Shown here piece after piece: positions 1 through 9,765 of a stretch of DNA of 48,321 bases. Source of the stretch: Pseudomonadota bacterium (lineage in GTDB: Bacteria > Pseudomonadota > Gammaproteobacteria > Burkholderiales > Burkholderiaceae_F). The stretch lies in the NCBI GenBank assembly GCA_021842465.1, contig JAKBZN010000018.1:1-48321 (forward strand), in the 5' to 3' direction. A model generated the notes under the pieces. The model searched no databases and had not been told where the DNA came from. It saw nothing but the letters and a program-made list of their open reading frames with translations. Position 1 is the first letter of the stretch. Each line of letters starts with the position of its first letter. The position numbers were made by a program, and so were the translations under genes.

Positions 1-42
1 CGCCTCGGTGAGCACCAGTTCTGCTTTCCGTCTTCCCGCCAT
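1..42 (-). CDS. IS630-like transposase, N-terminal fragment (cut by window edge)
   Basis: The minus strand reads ATG followed by 13 more codons (MAGRRKAELVLTEA) and then runs off the window. Basic residues leading into a 'LVLTEAE'-like stretch are typical of the first residues of IS630-family transposases, where a helix-turn-helix DNA-binding domain follows. A purine-rich ribosome site (GAGGAAGAG) lies just upstream of the ATG. Only 14 residues are visible, so the family call rests on resemblance remembered from other members. The catalytic DDE domain cannot be checked here. Confidence 0.5.
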   Translation of the reverse strand, partial: MAGRRKAELVLTEA

Positions 43-125
43 CTCTTCCTCGCCTCTCCAACCGAACTGTACGAGAGACAGCGAAATGGCGATATAGTTC
101 AACGAATTAATGACTCACTACACTA
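1..125 (-). mobile_element. End of an IS630-like insertion sequence next to galU
   Basis: Between the transposase start and the galU stop lie about 80 bp that are clearly more AT-rich than the surrounding DNA (for example the stretch around 90-120), as expected for an IS terminus carrying its inverted repeat and promoter. IS630/Tc1-like elements insert at TA. A TA sits at 124-125, inside a CTAG at 123-126, and forms part of the galU stop codon. The other end of the element, and therefore the paired inverted repeat and the TA duplication, lies outside the window. The boundary is inferred. Confidence 0.45.
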
Positions 126-962
126 GTCGATCAGTCCCTGCTTGCGTCCGAACGCGATGTTGGCGGCGAGGAAGCCCGCTTTCGAGCCGCAGTCGTAGCG
201 CGTTCCGGAAAACCGGTGCGCCACCACTTCGCCCTGGGAGACGCGCCGGGCGATGGCGTCGGTGAGTTGGATCTCGCCGCCGCGCCCGCGCTGCGTGCGG
301 GTCAGTTCGTCGAAGATTTCCGGGCGCAGCACGTAGCGACCGACCACGGCCAGCGTCGAGGGCGCCTCTTCCGGCGCCGGCTTTTCGACGATGTGGGTCA
401 CGCGTTCGTCTCGATCCGAGAGCGACTTGGTGGCGACGATGCCGTATTTTCCCGTGTCTTCCAGCGGAATGTCTTCCACGCCCAGCACCGAAGCGCCATG
501 CCGCGCATAGCTTTGCACGAGCTGCGCGGTGACGCCGGGCTGCGCGTCGATCAAGTCATCGGCAAGGATGACCGCAAACGGTTCGTCGCCGACCACGGAT
601 TGCGCGCACAGGACGGCGTGACCCAATCCAAGCGGCTCGGGCTGTCGGATGAAGACGAAGTTCACCCCCGGCGGCGTGGCCGTGCGCAGCGCATCGAGCA
701 GCTTGGTCTTGCCCTGCGCCTGCAGCAGCATTTCCAGTTCCGGGTTGCGGTCGAAATGGTCTTCGATGGCGCGCTTGTGGCGCCCGGTGACGAAGATCAT
801 CTGTTCGATGCCCGCCGCCGCCGCTTCTTCGACCGCGTACTGGATGAGCGGCTTGTCGAGCACCGGCAGCATCTCCTTGGGCATGGCCTTGGTGGCGGGA
901 AGGAAGCGGGTGCCGGACCCGGCGACCGGGAAAACGGCTTTGCGAACTTTGTGCTGGCTCAT
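123..962 (-). CDS. galU: UTP--glucose-1-phosphate uridylyltransferase (copy 1)
   Basis: Makes UDP-glucose and pyrophosphate from UTP and glucose 1-phosphate in the cytoplasm. The product has 279 residues. Near the N-terminus it shows the nucleotidyltransferase loop [19 protein letters not shown], followed by [10 protein letters not shown], the metal-site region ILADDLID and the sugar-site VEKP, all as in bacterial GalU. The start is placed at [11 protein letters not shown]: the frame extends further upstream, but that part overlaps the pgi end and has no GalU similarity. No Shine-Dalgarno sequence precedes this ATG. Instead a -10-like TACAAT lies 8 nt upstream, so the message may be leaderless. 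It lies downstream of pgi on the same strand. It is about 87% identical by eye to the second galU at 32787-33638. Its C-terminus (GLID) ends at the junction with the IS630-like element, which may supply the TAG stop. Confidence 0.95.
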   Translation of the reverse strand: MSQHKVRKAVFPVAGSGTRFLPATKAMPKEMLPVLDKPLIQYAVEEAAAAGIEQMIFVTGRHKRAIEDHFDRNPELEMLLQAQGKTKLLDALRTATPPGVNFVFIRQPEPLGLGHAVLCAQSVVGDEPFAVILADDLIDAQPGVTAQLVQSYARHGASVLGVEDIPLEDTGKYGIVATKSLSDRDERVTHIVEKPAPEEAPSTLAVVGRYVLRPEIFDELTRTQRGRGGEIQLTDAIARRVSQGEVVAHRFSGTRYDCGSKAGFLAANIAFGRKQGLID

Positions 963-963
963 G

Positions 964-976
964 GGTGCGAATTGTA
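964..976 (-). promoter_or_regulatory. Possible -10 element for a leaderless galU transcript
   Basis: On the minus strand TACAAT occupies 976 to 971, 8 nt before the galU ATG, so transcription would begin 1-3 nt before the start codon. There is no recognisable -35 hexamer at 16-18 nt and no Shine-Dalgarno sequence. This is a weak call from position and sequence only. Confidence 0.3.
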
Positions 977-999
977 CCGGGGGTGAGCAGAGGCGAGGG

Positions 1000-1026
1000 C
1001 GCCGCGGCCGGCACGCGGCCGCGGCG
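1000..1026. terminator. GC-rich stem-loop between pgi and galU
   Basis: An 11-bp perfect stem (CGCCGCGGCCG at 1000-1010, its complement at 1016-1026) with a 5-nt loop lies immediately after the pgi stop codon, before galU on the same strand. No T-tract follows on the minus strand, so it could be a weak or Rho-assisted terminator, an attenuator, or an mRNA-stabilising hairpin. Confidence 0.4.
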
Positions 1027-1029
1027 GGC

Positions 1030-2550
1030 TCAGCGCAGCGTTCCCTGCTCCAGCCGCTGCTGCAGCATCTTCTTTCCGACTTCCACGCCCCATTGATCGA
1101 AGGCGTTGATGTCCCAGAGCACGCTTTGCACGAACGTCCGATGTTCATAGAGCGCGATCACGGCGCCGAGCGCGCGCGCGTCGAGCTTCGGGATCGACAG
1201 GACGTTGCAGGGCCGGCCGCCCGGGGCCGCGCCGTGCGGGGTGGTGGGACGCTGGGCGCCCAGCACGCTGTCGCCGCGGGACAGCGCATCGGCCTGGGCC
1301 AGCGCGTAGGCGTGCAGCAGCCGGTGGCGCTTGTCGGCGCTCTGCTCGTGCTCGGCGACGACGAGAAAGTCGATCGGGACCCAGTGCGTTCCCTGATGCA
1401 GGAACTGGAATACGCTGTGCTGCGCGGTCGTTCCGACCTCGCCCCATACCACCGCCGCGGTGTCGTACGTCAGCAGGCGGCCGTCGTGGTTGACGCGCTT
1501 GCCCAGACTCTCCATTTCCAGTTGCTGCAGGTAGGGCGGCAGGTTCTTCAGTCGCTGGGCATACGGGAACACTGCGCGGGCGCGCACTCCCCAGAAATTC
1601 ACGTACCACGCGCCGAGCAGGCCGAGGATCACCGGCAGGTTGGCATCGAGCGGCGCCTGGGCGAAATGCTGGTCCATCTCGGACGCGCCGGCGAGCAGTT
1701 CCAGGAACTGGCGGTGTCCGTGCGCGATGGCGATCGGCAGTCCGCAGGCGGACCACAGCGAATAGCGCCCGCCCACCCACTGCGGGAACGAGAAGATCCG
1801 CTTTTCGTGGATGCCGAAATCGCGCGCCCGTTCCGGTTGCGCGGTGACCGCCGCGACGTGGTGCGTCGGATCGAGCGCAACATCGGTCGCGCCCAGCCAT
1901 TCGCGGGCGGCCCGCACGTTCTCGAGCGTTTCGAGCGTGGTGAAGCTCTTGGAAATCGCGATGATCATCGTCGCCGCGGGCCGCGCGCCGGTGAGCGCGG
2001 TGTCGAGCTCCGCCGGATCGAGGTTGCTCACGAAGTGCACCGCAACGGGGCCGGTGGCGGGGCCGAGCGCCTCGGTCATCAGGCGGGGTCCCAGGTCGGA
2101 GCCGCCGATGCCGATGCACACCACCGTTTCGATCGCCTCCCCGGTCGAGCCGTGGATGCGGCCCTCCCGCAGCGCCTCGGCAAACCCGAGAAAGCGCGTC
2201 TGCTCCTCGTGCAGGCTGCGTGCGACCGACGGGTCGTCCGGCGGCGTGCGCAGCGCGGTATGCCATGCCGGCCGGTGTTCGGTGTTGTTCACCGCTTCTC
2301 CGGCGAGGAGCGCGGCGCGCTTTTTTTCAAAGTTCCGCGATTCGAGCCACGCAAGCAGCGCCGCGAAGCTGTCTTCATCGATCCAGTTGCGCGAACAGTC
2401 GGCATGGACGTGCGGCGCCTCGAACGTCCAGCGCCGCGCGCGGTCGGGTTCGACGCGGAACAGCGTATCGATGGTGCGCGCCTCGAACGAGCGGCGGCAT
2501 GCTTCGATGGTTTCCCATACGGGGGATGGAGCGGTTTCGGGATTCGTCAT
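1030..2550 (-). CDS. pgi: Glucose-6-phosphate isomerase
   Basis: Interconverts glucose 6-phosphate and fructose 6-phosphate, linking the glucan and nucleotide-sugar genes to glycolysis. The product has 506 residues. The sugar-phosphate-binding SIS segment [12 protein letters not shown] lies around residues 146-157. It is followed by the phosphate-loop SKSFTTLET, the PGI signature-like segment [24 protein letters not shown] with the expected active-site Glu, and the C-terminal GVEVGKKM with the catalytic-type Lys. The start at [10 protein letters not shown] is chosen because the frame upstream runs into the divergent mutase gene and shows no family similarity. galU follows on the same strand after 67 bp holding a strong hairpin. 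The gene diverges from the PMM/PGM gene across 71 bp. Confidence 0.96.
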   Translation of the reverse strand: MTNPETAPSPVWETIEACRRSFEARTIDTLFRVEPDRARRWTFEAPHVHADCSRNWIDEDSFAALLAWLESRNFEKKRAALLAGEAVNNTEHRPAWHTALRTPPDDPSVARSLHEEQTRFLGFAEALREGRIHGSTGEAIETVVCIGIGGSDLGPRLMTEALGPATGPVAVHFVSNLDPAELDTALTGARPAATMIIAISKSFTTLETLENVRAAREWLGATDVALDPTHHVAAVTAQPERARDFGIHEKRIFSFPQWVGGRYSLWSACGLPIAIAHGHRQFLELLAGASEMDQHFAQAPLDANLPVILGLLGAWYVNFWGVRARAVFPYAQRLKNLPPYLQQLEMESLGKRVNHDGRLLTYDTAAVVWGEVGTTAQHSVFQFLHQGTHWVPIDFLVVAEHEQSADKRHRLLHAYALAQADALSRGDSVLGAQRPTTPHGAAPGGRPCNVLSIPKLDARALGAVIALYEHRTFVQSVLWDINAFDQWGVEVGKKMLQQRLEQGTLR

Positions 2551-2621
2551 GGTCGTGGGATGCCGAGCGTGTATTCTTTGGGTGTTGGGTTTCGGACCCA
2601 TTCTATTGGATAGGAGCGGGT

Positions 2622-4031
2622 GTGGCGCACGATCTCGATCCCGGAATTTTCAAGGCATACGATATCCGGGGGGTCGTCGACCGCAATCTCACGCGCGAGG
2701 TGGTGCAGGCCATCGGCGCGGCGCTGGGATCCGAGGCCCGCGAGCGGGGCGTGCGCGAAATCGCCGTCGGGCGCGATGGCCGGCTCTCCGGGCCGATGCT
2801 GCGCGATGCCCTGATCGCAGGCATCCGCAGCGCCGGGGTGGACGCCGTCGACATCGGTCTGGTCCCGACGCCGACCCTGTACTTCGCAACCTATCACTTG
2901 AATACCGGTTCGGGCGTGGCGATCACCGGCAGCCACAATCCCCCCGAGTACAACGGCCTGAAGATCGTGCTGGCAGGCGAGGCGATGTACGGTGAGGCCT
3001 TGCAGCGGCTCCATCGGCGCATCGTCGAAGGCCGGCTTCACGTCGCGGCGCAGCCGGGCGCGCTGCGCAGCGCCGACGTGCGGCAGGCCTACCTCGATCG
3101 CATCGTCGGCGACGTGCGTCTGGCGCGGCCGATGCGCGTGGTGATCGATTGCGGCAACGGCGTTGCCGGGGCGGTCGCGCCCCAGCTCTACAAGGCGTTG
3201 GGCTGCGAACTGACGGAACTCTTCTGCGAGGTGGACGGCAGCTTTCCCAATCACCATCCGGATCCGGCACACCCGGAGAACCTGCGCGACCTCATCGCCG
3301 CGGTGCAGCGGACCGGCGCCGAACTGGGGCTCGCGTTCGACGGCGACGGCGACCGGCTGGGGGTCGTGACCCGCGGCGGCAGGATCATCTGGCCCGATCG
3401 CCAGCTCATGCTGTTCGCCCGGGACGTGTTGGCGCGCAAGCCGGGCGCGGAGGTGGTGTTCGACGTCAAGTGCACGCGGCTGCTCGCGCCCTGGGTGCGG
3501 GAGCATGGCGGACGCCCGACGATGTGGCGCACCGGACATTCGCTCATCAAGGCGCGGCTGCGCGAGACCGGCGCCGCGCTCGCCGGCGAGATGAGCGGGC
3601 ATACGTTCTTCAACGACCGCTGGTACGGTTTCGACGACGGCATGTACGCCGGCGCGCGCCTGCTGGAGATCCTGAGCCGCGAAGCCGATCCCTCGGCGGT
3701 GCTGGAGGCGCTGCCGGATGCGACGAGCACCCCGGAATTGCAGTTGCGTACCGCGGAAGGGGAAAATTTCGCGGTGGTCGACGCGCTGCGCGCGGTGGCA
3801 CAGGATGCTGCGCGGGCGCCGGACGTCTTCGCCGGCGCGGTCGAATTCATCACCCTCGACGGCTTGCGGGTCGAGTACGCCGACGGGTTCGGCCTCGCGC
3901 GCCCGTCGAACACCACGCCGGTCGTGGTACTGCGCTTCGAGGCCGACGGTCCCGCGGCGCTGGCGCGGATCGAAGAGGATTTCCGACGGGCGCTGCTGGC
4001 GGTGAAGCCCGATGCGGCGTTGCCGTTTTGA
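2622..4031 (+). CDS. Phosphomannomutase/phosphoglucomutase (AlgC-type)
   Basis: Interconverts hexose 1-phosphates and 6-phosphates (glucose, probably also mannose). The product has 469 residues, close to Pseudomonas AlgC. All four active-site loops are present: the phosphoserine loop TGSHNP (Ser104), the Mg-binding DGDGDR (residues 240-245), the sugar-binding GEMSGH (322-327) and the phosphate-binding RPSNTTP (from Arg427). The start is GTG, with an AGGAG ribosome site at 2612-2616; the longer upstream frame overlaps pgi and has no family similarity. It is the first gene of a plus-strand run (mutase, glgB, PPi-type phosphofructokinase, malQ). It supplies glucose 1-phosphate to GlgC and GalU and returns GlgP product to glycolysis. 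Substrate preference cannot be read from sequence. Confidence 0.93.
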   Translation: MAHDLDPGIFKAYDIRGVVDRNLTREVVQAIGAALGSEARERGVREIAVGRDGRLSGPMLRDALIAGIRSAGVDAVDIGLVPTPTLYFATYHLNTGSGVAITGSHNPPEYNGLKIVLAGEAMYGEALQRLHRRIVEGRLHVAAQPGALRSADVRQAYLDRIVGDVRLARPMRVVIDCGNGVAGAVAPQLYKALGCELTELFCEVDGSFPNHHPDPAHPENLRDLIAAVQRTGAELGLAFDGDGDRLGVVTRGGRIIWPDRQLMLFARDVLARKPGAEVVFDVKCTRLLAPWVREHGGRPTMWRTGHSLIKARLRETGAALAGEMSGHTFFNDRWYGFDDGMYAGARLLEILSREADPSAVLEALPDATSTPELQLRTAEGENFAVVDALRAVAQDAARAPDVFAGAVEFITLDGLRVEYADGFGLARPSNTTPVVVLRFEADGPAALARIEEDFRRALLAVKPDAALPF

Positions 4032-4077
4032 CGATGGCAGGGCATCTCGTTTGGCGCGCTGCTTGCCGGAGCGAACC

Positions 4078-4095
4078 GGGGTGAGGGGGGTTGCA
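4078..4095 (+). repeat. Partial copy of the GC-rich palindromic repeat
   Basis: GGGGTGAGGGGGGTTGCA at 4078-4095, just before glgB, is identical over 18 nt to the outer edge and flank of the perfect palindrome at 41253-41300 (positions 41291-41308). The stem itself is missing, so this looks like a remnant half of a repeat. Confidence 0.45.
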
Positions 4096-4103
4096 CAAAA
4101 CCA

Positions 4104-5990
<1,887 letters not shown>

Positions 5991-6000
5991 ACGGGTCGAT

Positions 6001-6030
6001 TCCCCTCCCGCATTCCTGGGGAGGGGACGG
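6001..6030. repeat. Short GC palindrome after glgB
   Basis: CCCCTCCC at 6002-6009 pairs with GGGAGGGG at 6019-6026 around a 9-nt loop. It resembles a diverged member of the GC-rich palindrome family seen elsewhere in the window. It lies 11 bp after the glgB stop, where it could also act as a weak transcription barrier. There is no T-tract. Confidence 0.4.
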
Positions 6031-6074
6031 GGATCCGGTTGGCGGTCGGGCAATAATCGGACACGGAGGCAGGA

Positions 6075-7331
6075 ATGGCAGCAGACCCCGGAAAGTTCGC
6101 AATCCTCGTCGGCGGCGGGCCCGCGCCGGGGATCAATAGCGTCATTGCGGCCGCCGTCCTGCGGGTTCAGTTGGCGGGCGGGCAGGTCCTCGGCGTGCGC
6201 AACGGGTTCTCCGAACTCATGCAGGGCCGGACGGAAGCGGCGTTTTTCCTGTCGGGTGCCGACATCCGCGGCATCCACGTCCGGGGCGGAGCCGTTCTGG
6301 GAACCTCGCGCGCCAACCCCACCAAGCGGGCCGAGGACCTCGAGCGGGTCGTGCAGACACTGGCCGGCCTGGGCGTCAACCGGCTCATCACCATCGGCGG
6401 CGACGACACCGCTTTTTCGGCGATGAAGGTGGCCGAGCGTGCGGGTGCGCAGTTGCGGGTTGCGCACGTGCCCAAGACCATCGACGACGATCTGGATCTG
6501 CCGCCGCACATCAACACCTTCGGCTTCCAGACGGCGCGTCATCTCGGTGTTGAACTCGTTCGCAACCTCATGGCCGACGCGCGCACCACCGGTCGCTGGT
6601 ACGTCGTCATCGCGATGGGCCGCAAGGCCGGTTCGCTCGCACTGAGCATCGGCAAGGCGGCGGGCGCGGCACTGACCCTGATCCCCGAAGAGTTCGCTGC
6701 CGGCAAGGGCAGCCTCGACCGCATTGCCGACACCCTCGTCGGCGCGATCGTCAAGCGCCGGGCGCAGGGTGGCCGGCATGGGCTTGCGGTGCTCGCGGAA
6801 GGCGTTGCCGAAACCATTCCGGAAGGCGAGTTGCATCGCCTCGGTCCCGTGGAGCATGACGAGCACGGCCACATCCGCCTGGCGGAGATCGATCTCGGTC
6901 GCGGCGTGCGCAAGGTGGTGGAAGAGCGCCTGCGCGCGCTCGGCATCCCGACCGGCATCGTCTCCAAGGACATCGGCTACGAATTGCGCTGCGCCGATCC
7001 GATCCCGTTCGATATTGAATACACCCGCGATCTCGGCTATTGCGCCGCGCAGTTTCTGCTCGACGGCGGTTCGGGGGCGATGGTTTCCGTACAGGAAGGC
7101 CGCTTTGTCCCGATCCCGTTTTCGACCATGATCGATCCGGCAACGGGGCGAACGCGCGTGCGCACGGTGGACATGGCTTCCCTGCGATACGCGGTCGCGC
7201 GCCAATACATGACTCGGCTGGAGCGGGAGGACTTTTCCGATTCGGCACGCCTGGCCGCACTGGCCGGGCAATGCGCAATGGACCCGGGGGCGTTTCGAGA
7301 CCGGTTTTTCTACATCGTGGAGGGCGATTGA
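6075..7331 (+). CDS. pfp: 6-phosphofructokinase, probably pyrophosphate-dependent
   Basis: Phosphorylates fructose 6-phosphate to fructose 1,6-bisphosphate. The product has 418 residues. The phosphoryl-donor site reads GGDDT (residues 108-112), with Asp111 where ATP-dependent enzymes have Gly. The catalytic loop reads PKTIDDD (133-139), with Lys134 where ATP enzymes lack Lys. In the PfkA superfamily this Asp/Lys pair marks pyrophosphate use, which makes the step reversible. The substrate-binding MGRKAGSLAL is also present. A good ribosome site (GGAGGCAGGA) precedes the ATG. It follows glgB by 84 bp and abuts malQ. The donor is inferred from residues; an ATP- or mixed-specific enzyme is less likely but not excluded. 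Confidence 0.88.
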   Translation: MAADPGKFAILVGGGPAPGINSVIAAAVLRVQLAGGQVLGVRNGFSELMQGRTEAAFFLSGADIRGIHVRGGAVLGTSRANPTKRAEDLERVVQTLAGLGVNRLITIGGDDTAFSAMKVAERAGAQLRVAHVPKTIDDDLDLPPHINTFGFQTARHLGVELVRNLMADARTTGRWYVVIAMGRKAGSLALSIGKAAGAALTLIPEEFAAGKGSLDRIADTLVGAIVKRRAQGGRHGLAVLAEGVAETIPEGELHRLGPVEHDEHGHIRLAEIDLGRGVRKVVEERLRALGIPTGIVSKDIGYELRCADPIPFDIEYTRDLGYCAAQFLLDGGSGAMVSVQEGRFVPIPFSTMIDPATGRTRVRTVDMASLRYAVARQYMTRLEREDFSDSARLAALAGQCAMDPGAFRDRFFYIVEGD

Positions 7332-7375
7332 CCACTGTTGCGGCGCAAGGTCCGGCGTTCGCGCCGGAAGAGGGC

Positions 7376-9658
7376 ATGGCAGGTCCGGGGGCGGAGCGCG
7401 CGGCGCTCGCAGCGCTGTGCGAACAGCACGGCATTGCTCTTTTTTACTACGACATCTGGGGCGCGCGCCGCGAGGTTCCGGAAGCGGGCCTGCGGGCTCT
7501 GCTGCATGCCATGGGGGTGGCGGTGGATGAGCCCGGGGCGGCGCAGGCTGCCGTGTTGGCAGGACTCCCGGGGCAGGATGAAGCGGAGGAGGCCATTCCG
7601 CTGCCGCCGGTCCTGGTGCTCGGGGAAGACGCGCAGCCGGCAAGCATCCCGATCGCCGCGCAGGTCGGCGCCGAGACCTGGCATTGGGAGTTGCAGGAAG
7701 AGTGCGATCGCAACCACGTCGGCACTTGTCGACCCACCGACGATGGCGCGGAGTCGCGCATCGATCTGCCGGTTCTGCCTCCGGGATACCACCGCGTCAC
7801 GGTGTACTGCGGCGAGTCCAAGCGATGCACCATGCAACTGGTGATCGCCCCCGCCCGCTGCCATCTTCCTCCTGCCGTTCAAGACGGCGGGCGGGTCTGG
7901 GGATGGGCGGTGCAACTCTATGCCCTGCGTTCTCGGCGCAACTGGGGGATGGGGGACTTCACCGACCTCGAGAACCTGGTGCGGCTGGCGTCGCGACACG
8001 GAGCGGGTTTCGTCGGATTGAATCCCCTGCATGCCTTGCATCCGGACAATCCGGCGCACGCGAGTCCGTATTCGCCGTCCTCGCGGCGGTTCCTCGATGT
8101 GTTCTACATCGACGTCGAGGCGGTGGCGGATTTCTCCGAATCGGCAGCGGTGCGTCGCCATGTCGCATCGCAGGCGTTCCAGAAGCGGGTTGCCGAATTG
8201 CGCGCCGCGGAACTGGTGGATTACATCGGCGTCGCGGCGGCAAAGCTGCCGGTGCTGGAGAAACTCTACGATCATTTCCGCCGCAAGCATCTGGCGGCGT
8301 CCCCGCGCCCGCAACGCAGGCGCGGGAACGGAAGCGTCGCCCTTTCCCCGCTCGCGCATGCGGGAGAAGGCGCAAGCGAGGGTCTTGGCGCCGCGACCCC
8401 CCGCGGCGTCGCCTTCCGCGAATTCCAGCAGTCCGGCGGGCTCGCGCTGCGCCGCTACGCGTTGTACGAAACCCTGCAGGAGCATTTTCGTCGGCTCGAC
8501 GCCAATACGTCCGGCTGGACGCAGTGGCCGGAGGCATATCGCGATCCGGGCTCCCACGCGGTGCTCGAGTTCGCGCAGGACCATGCCGAACGGGTCGAAT
8601 TTTTCGAATATTTGCAGTGGCAGGCCGACCTACAGCTTGCCCGGGTCCAGGGGGTGGTGCAGGAATGCGGCATGGGCGTCGGCCTGTACTGTGATCTCGC
8701 CGTGTCGGTCGATCTCGGCGGCGCCGACGTGTGGGCCGAGCGCGATCTCTACGCCTGCGAAGCATCGGCCGGCTGTCCGCCCGACGACTTCAATCTGCGC
8801 GGCCAGGATTGGGGTTTGCCGCCGATGCTGCCGGACGCCATGCGCGAGCGGGGGTACGCACCGTTCATCGCCGTGCTGCGCGCCAACATGCGCCGCGCCG
8901 GCGCGCTGCGCATCGATCACGTCATGGGACTTGCGCGGCTTTTCTGGGTACCCCGCGGCGGTACGCCGGAGGCGGGGGGATACGTCGCGTATCCGTTCGA
9001 GGATCTGCTCGGCATCGTCGCGCTGGAGAGCCGCCGCAGCGGCTGCATGGTCATCGGCGAGGATCTGGGCACGGTTCCCGACGAGGTGCGGGACGGCATG
9101 GCGCGCAAGGGCATGCTGTCGTATCGCGTCTTGTATTTCTCGCGGCGCCATACGGATGCCTACGGCGACGTCTATGTGTCGCCGGCGGAGTTTCCTGCCG
9201 ACTCGCTGGTCACCGCGACGACGCACGATCTCGCGACCCTCGCCGGGTTCTGGGATGGCGTCGATCTGGAGATTCGCGCGCATCTGGACCTCTTCCCGAG
9301 TGACGCCATGCGCGAGCGGCTGTTTGCCGCGCGCAAGGAAGAGCGCACGCAGTTGTTGTGGGCCCTGCAGCGCGAGGGCCTGTTGCCCGAGGGCGCATCG
9401 CCCGATCCGTTCGCTCCGGAACACATGACGTCGGAGTTGGCGATGGCGATCCAGGAGTATCTCGCCCGCGCGCCCGCACGCATGCAGGTCGTCCAGGCCG
9501 AGGACGTGCTCGGATGTCGCGAGCAGGCGAATCTGCCTGGTACCGTCGACGAGGTGCCGAACTGGCGACGCAAGCTGCCGGTCGATCTCGAAGACTGGAA
9601 CGGCGATGCGCGGTTTGCCGAACTGGCCAGGCGGTTGACGGCGGCGCGTTCGACCTAG
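7376..9658 (+). CDS. malQ: 4-alpha-glucanotransferase (amylomaltase) with a repeat-derived insert
   Basis: Disproportionates malto-oligosaccharides, feeding glucan phosphorylase. The product has 760 residues from the ATG at 7376, which has GGAAGAGG just upstream. An in-frame TTG at 7328, overlapping the phosphofructokinase stop, is an alternative that would add 16 residues. GH77 active-site residues are visible: ALRIDHVMGL (nucleophile Asp514), IGEDLGTVP (acid/base Glu562) and TTHDLATLAGFW (Asp618). Residues about 309-343 form a low-complexity, Arg/Gly/Ala-rich insert between LYDHFRRKHL and GVAFREFQQSGG. Its DNA is a copy of the palindromic repeat plus a second hairpin. The frame is intact, so the enzyme may still work, with an extra surface loop. 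Confidence 0.93.
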   Translation: MAGPGAERAALAALCEQHGIALFYYDIWGARREVPEAGLRALLHAMGVAVDEPGAAQAAVLAGLPGQDEAEEAIPLPPVLVLGEDAQPASIPIAAQVGAETWHWELQEECDRNHVGTCRPTDDGAESRIDLPVLPPGYHRVTVYCGESKRCTMQLVIAPARCHLPPAVQDGGRVWGWAVQLYALRSRRNWGMGDFTDLENLVRLASRHGAGFVGLNPLHALHPDNPAHASPYSPSSRRFLDVFYIDVEAVADFSESAAVRRHVASQAFQKRVAELRAAELVDYIGVAAAKLPVLEKLYDHFRRKHLAASPRPQRRRGNGSVALSPLAHAGEGASEGLGAATPRGVAFREFQQSGGLALRRYALYETLQEHFRRLDANTSGWTQWPEAYRDPGSHAVLEFAQDHAERVEFFEYLQWQADLQLARVQGVVQECGMGVGLYCDLAVSVDLGGADVWAERDLYACEASAGCPPDDFNLRGQDWGLPPMLPDAMRERGYAPFIAVLRANMRRAGALRIDHVMGLARLFWVPRGGTPEAGGYVAYPFEDLLGIVALESRRSGCMVIGEDLGTVPDEVRDGMARKGMLSYRVLYFSRRHTDAYGDVYVSPAEFPADSLVTATTHDLATLAGFWDGVDLEIRAHLDLFPSDAMRERLFAARKEERTQLLWALQREGLLPEGASPDPFAPEHMTSELAMAIQEYLARAPARMQVVQAEDVLGCREQANLPGTVDEVPNWRRKLPVDLEDWNGDARFAELARRLTAARST
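8300..8404 (+). repeat. Palindromic repeat inserted in frame inside malQ
   Basis: Two adjacent hairpins lie here. The first has arms CCCGCGCC and GGCGCGGG within about 8302-8327. The second, at about 8339-8382, is a diverged copy of the GC palindrome family (CCCTTTCCCCGC, loop, GCGGGAGAAGG, then a GAGGGT edge). The translated peptide contains SPLAHAGEG, closely matching SPLPHAGEE encoded by the copy in waaA, so both copies are read in the same frame relative to the repeat. Confidence 0.7.
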
Positions 9659-9702
9659 GAGGCTGCGCGGCAGACCGCTTTTGGAGTAGCGGGTAGCGAT
9701 GT

Positions 9703-9742
9703 TCCCCCTCTCCCGCTACGCGGGAGAGGGCCGGGGCGAGGG
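9703..9742. repeat. GC palindrome between malQ and the GH57 gene
   Basis: A perfect 11-bp stem (CCCTCTCCCGC at 9706-9716, complement at 9720-9730) with loop TAC is followed by the family edge CCGGGGCGAGGGT. It sits in the 107-bp gap between two convergent genes, where it could act as a bidirectional terminator although neither side carries a T-tract. Apart from this repeat nothing was recognised in the gap. Confidence 0.7.
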
Positions 9743-9765
9743 TGGGCGCTTTGGAGAGGCTGTTT

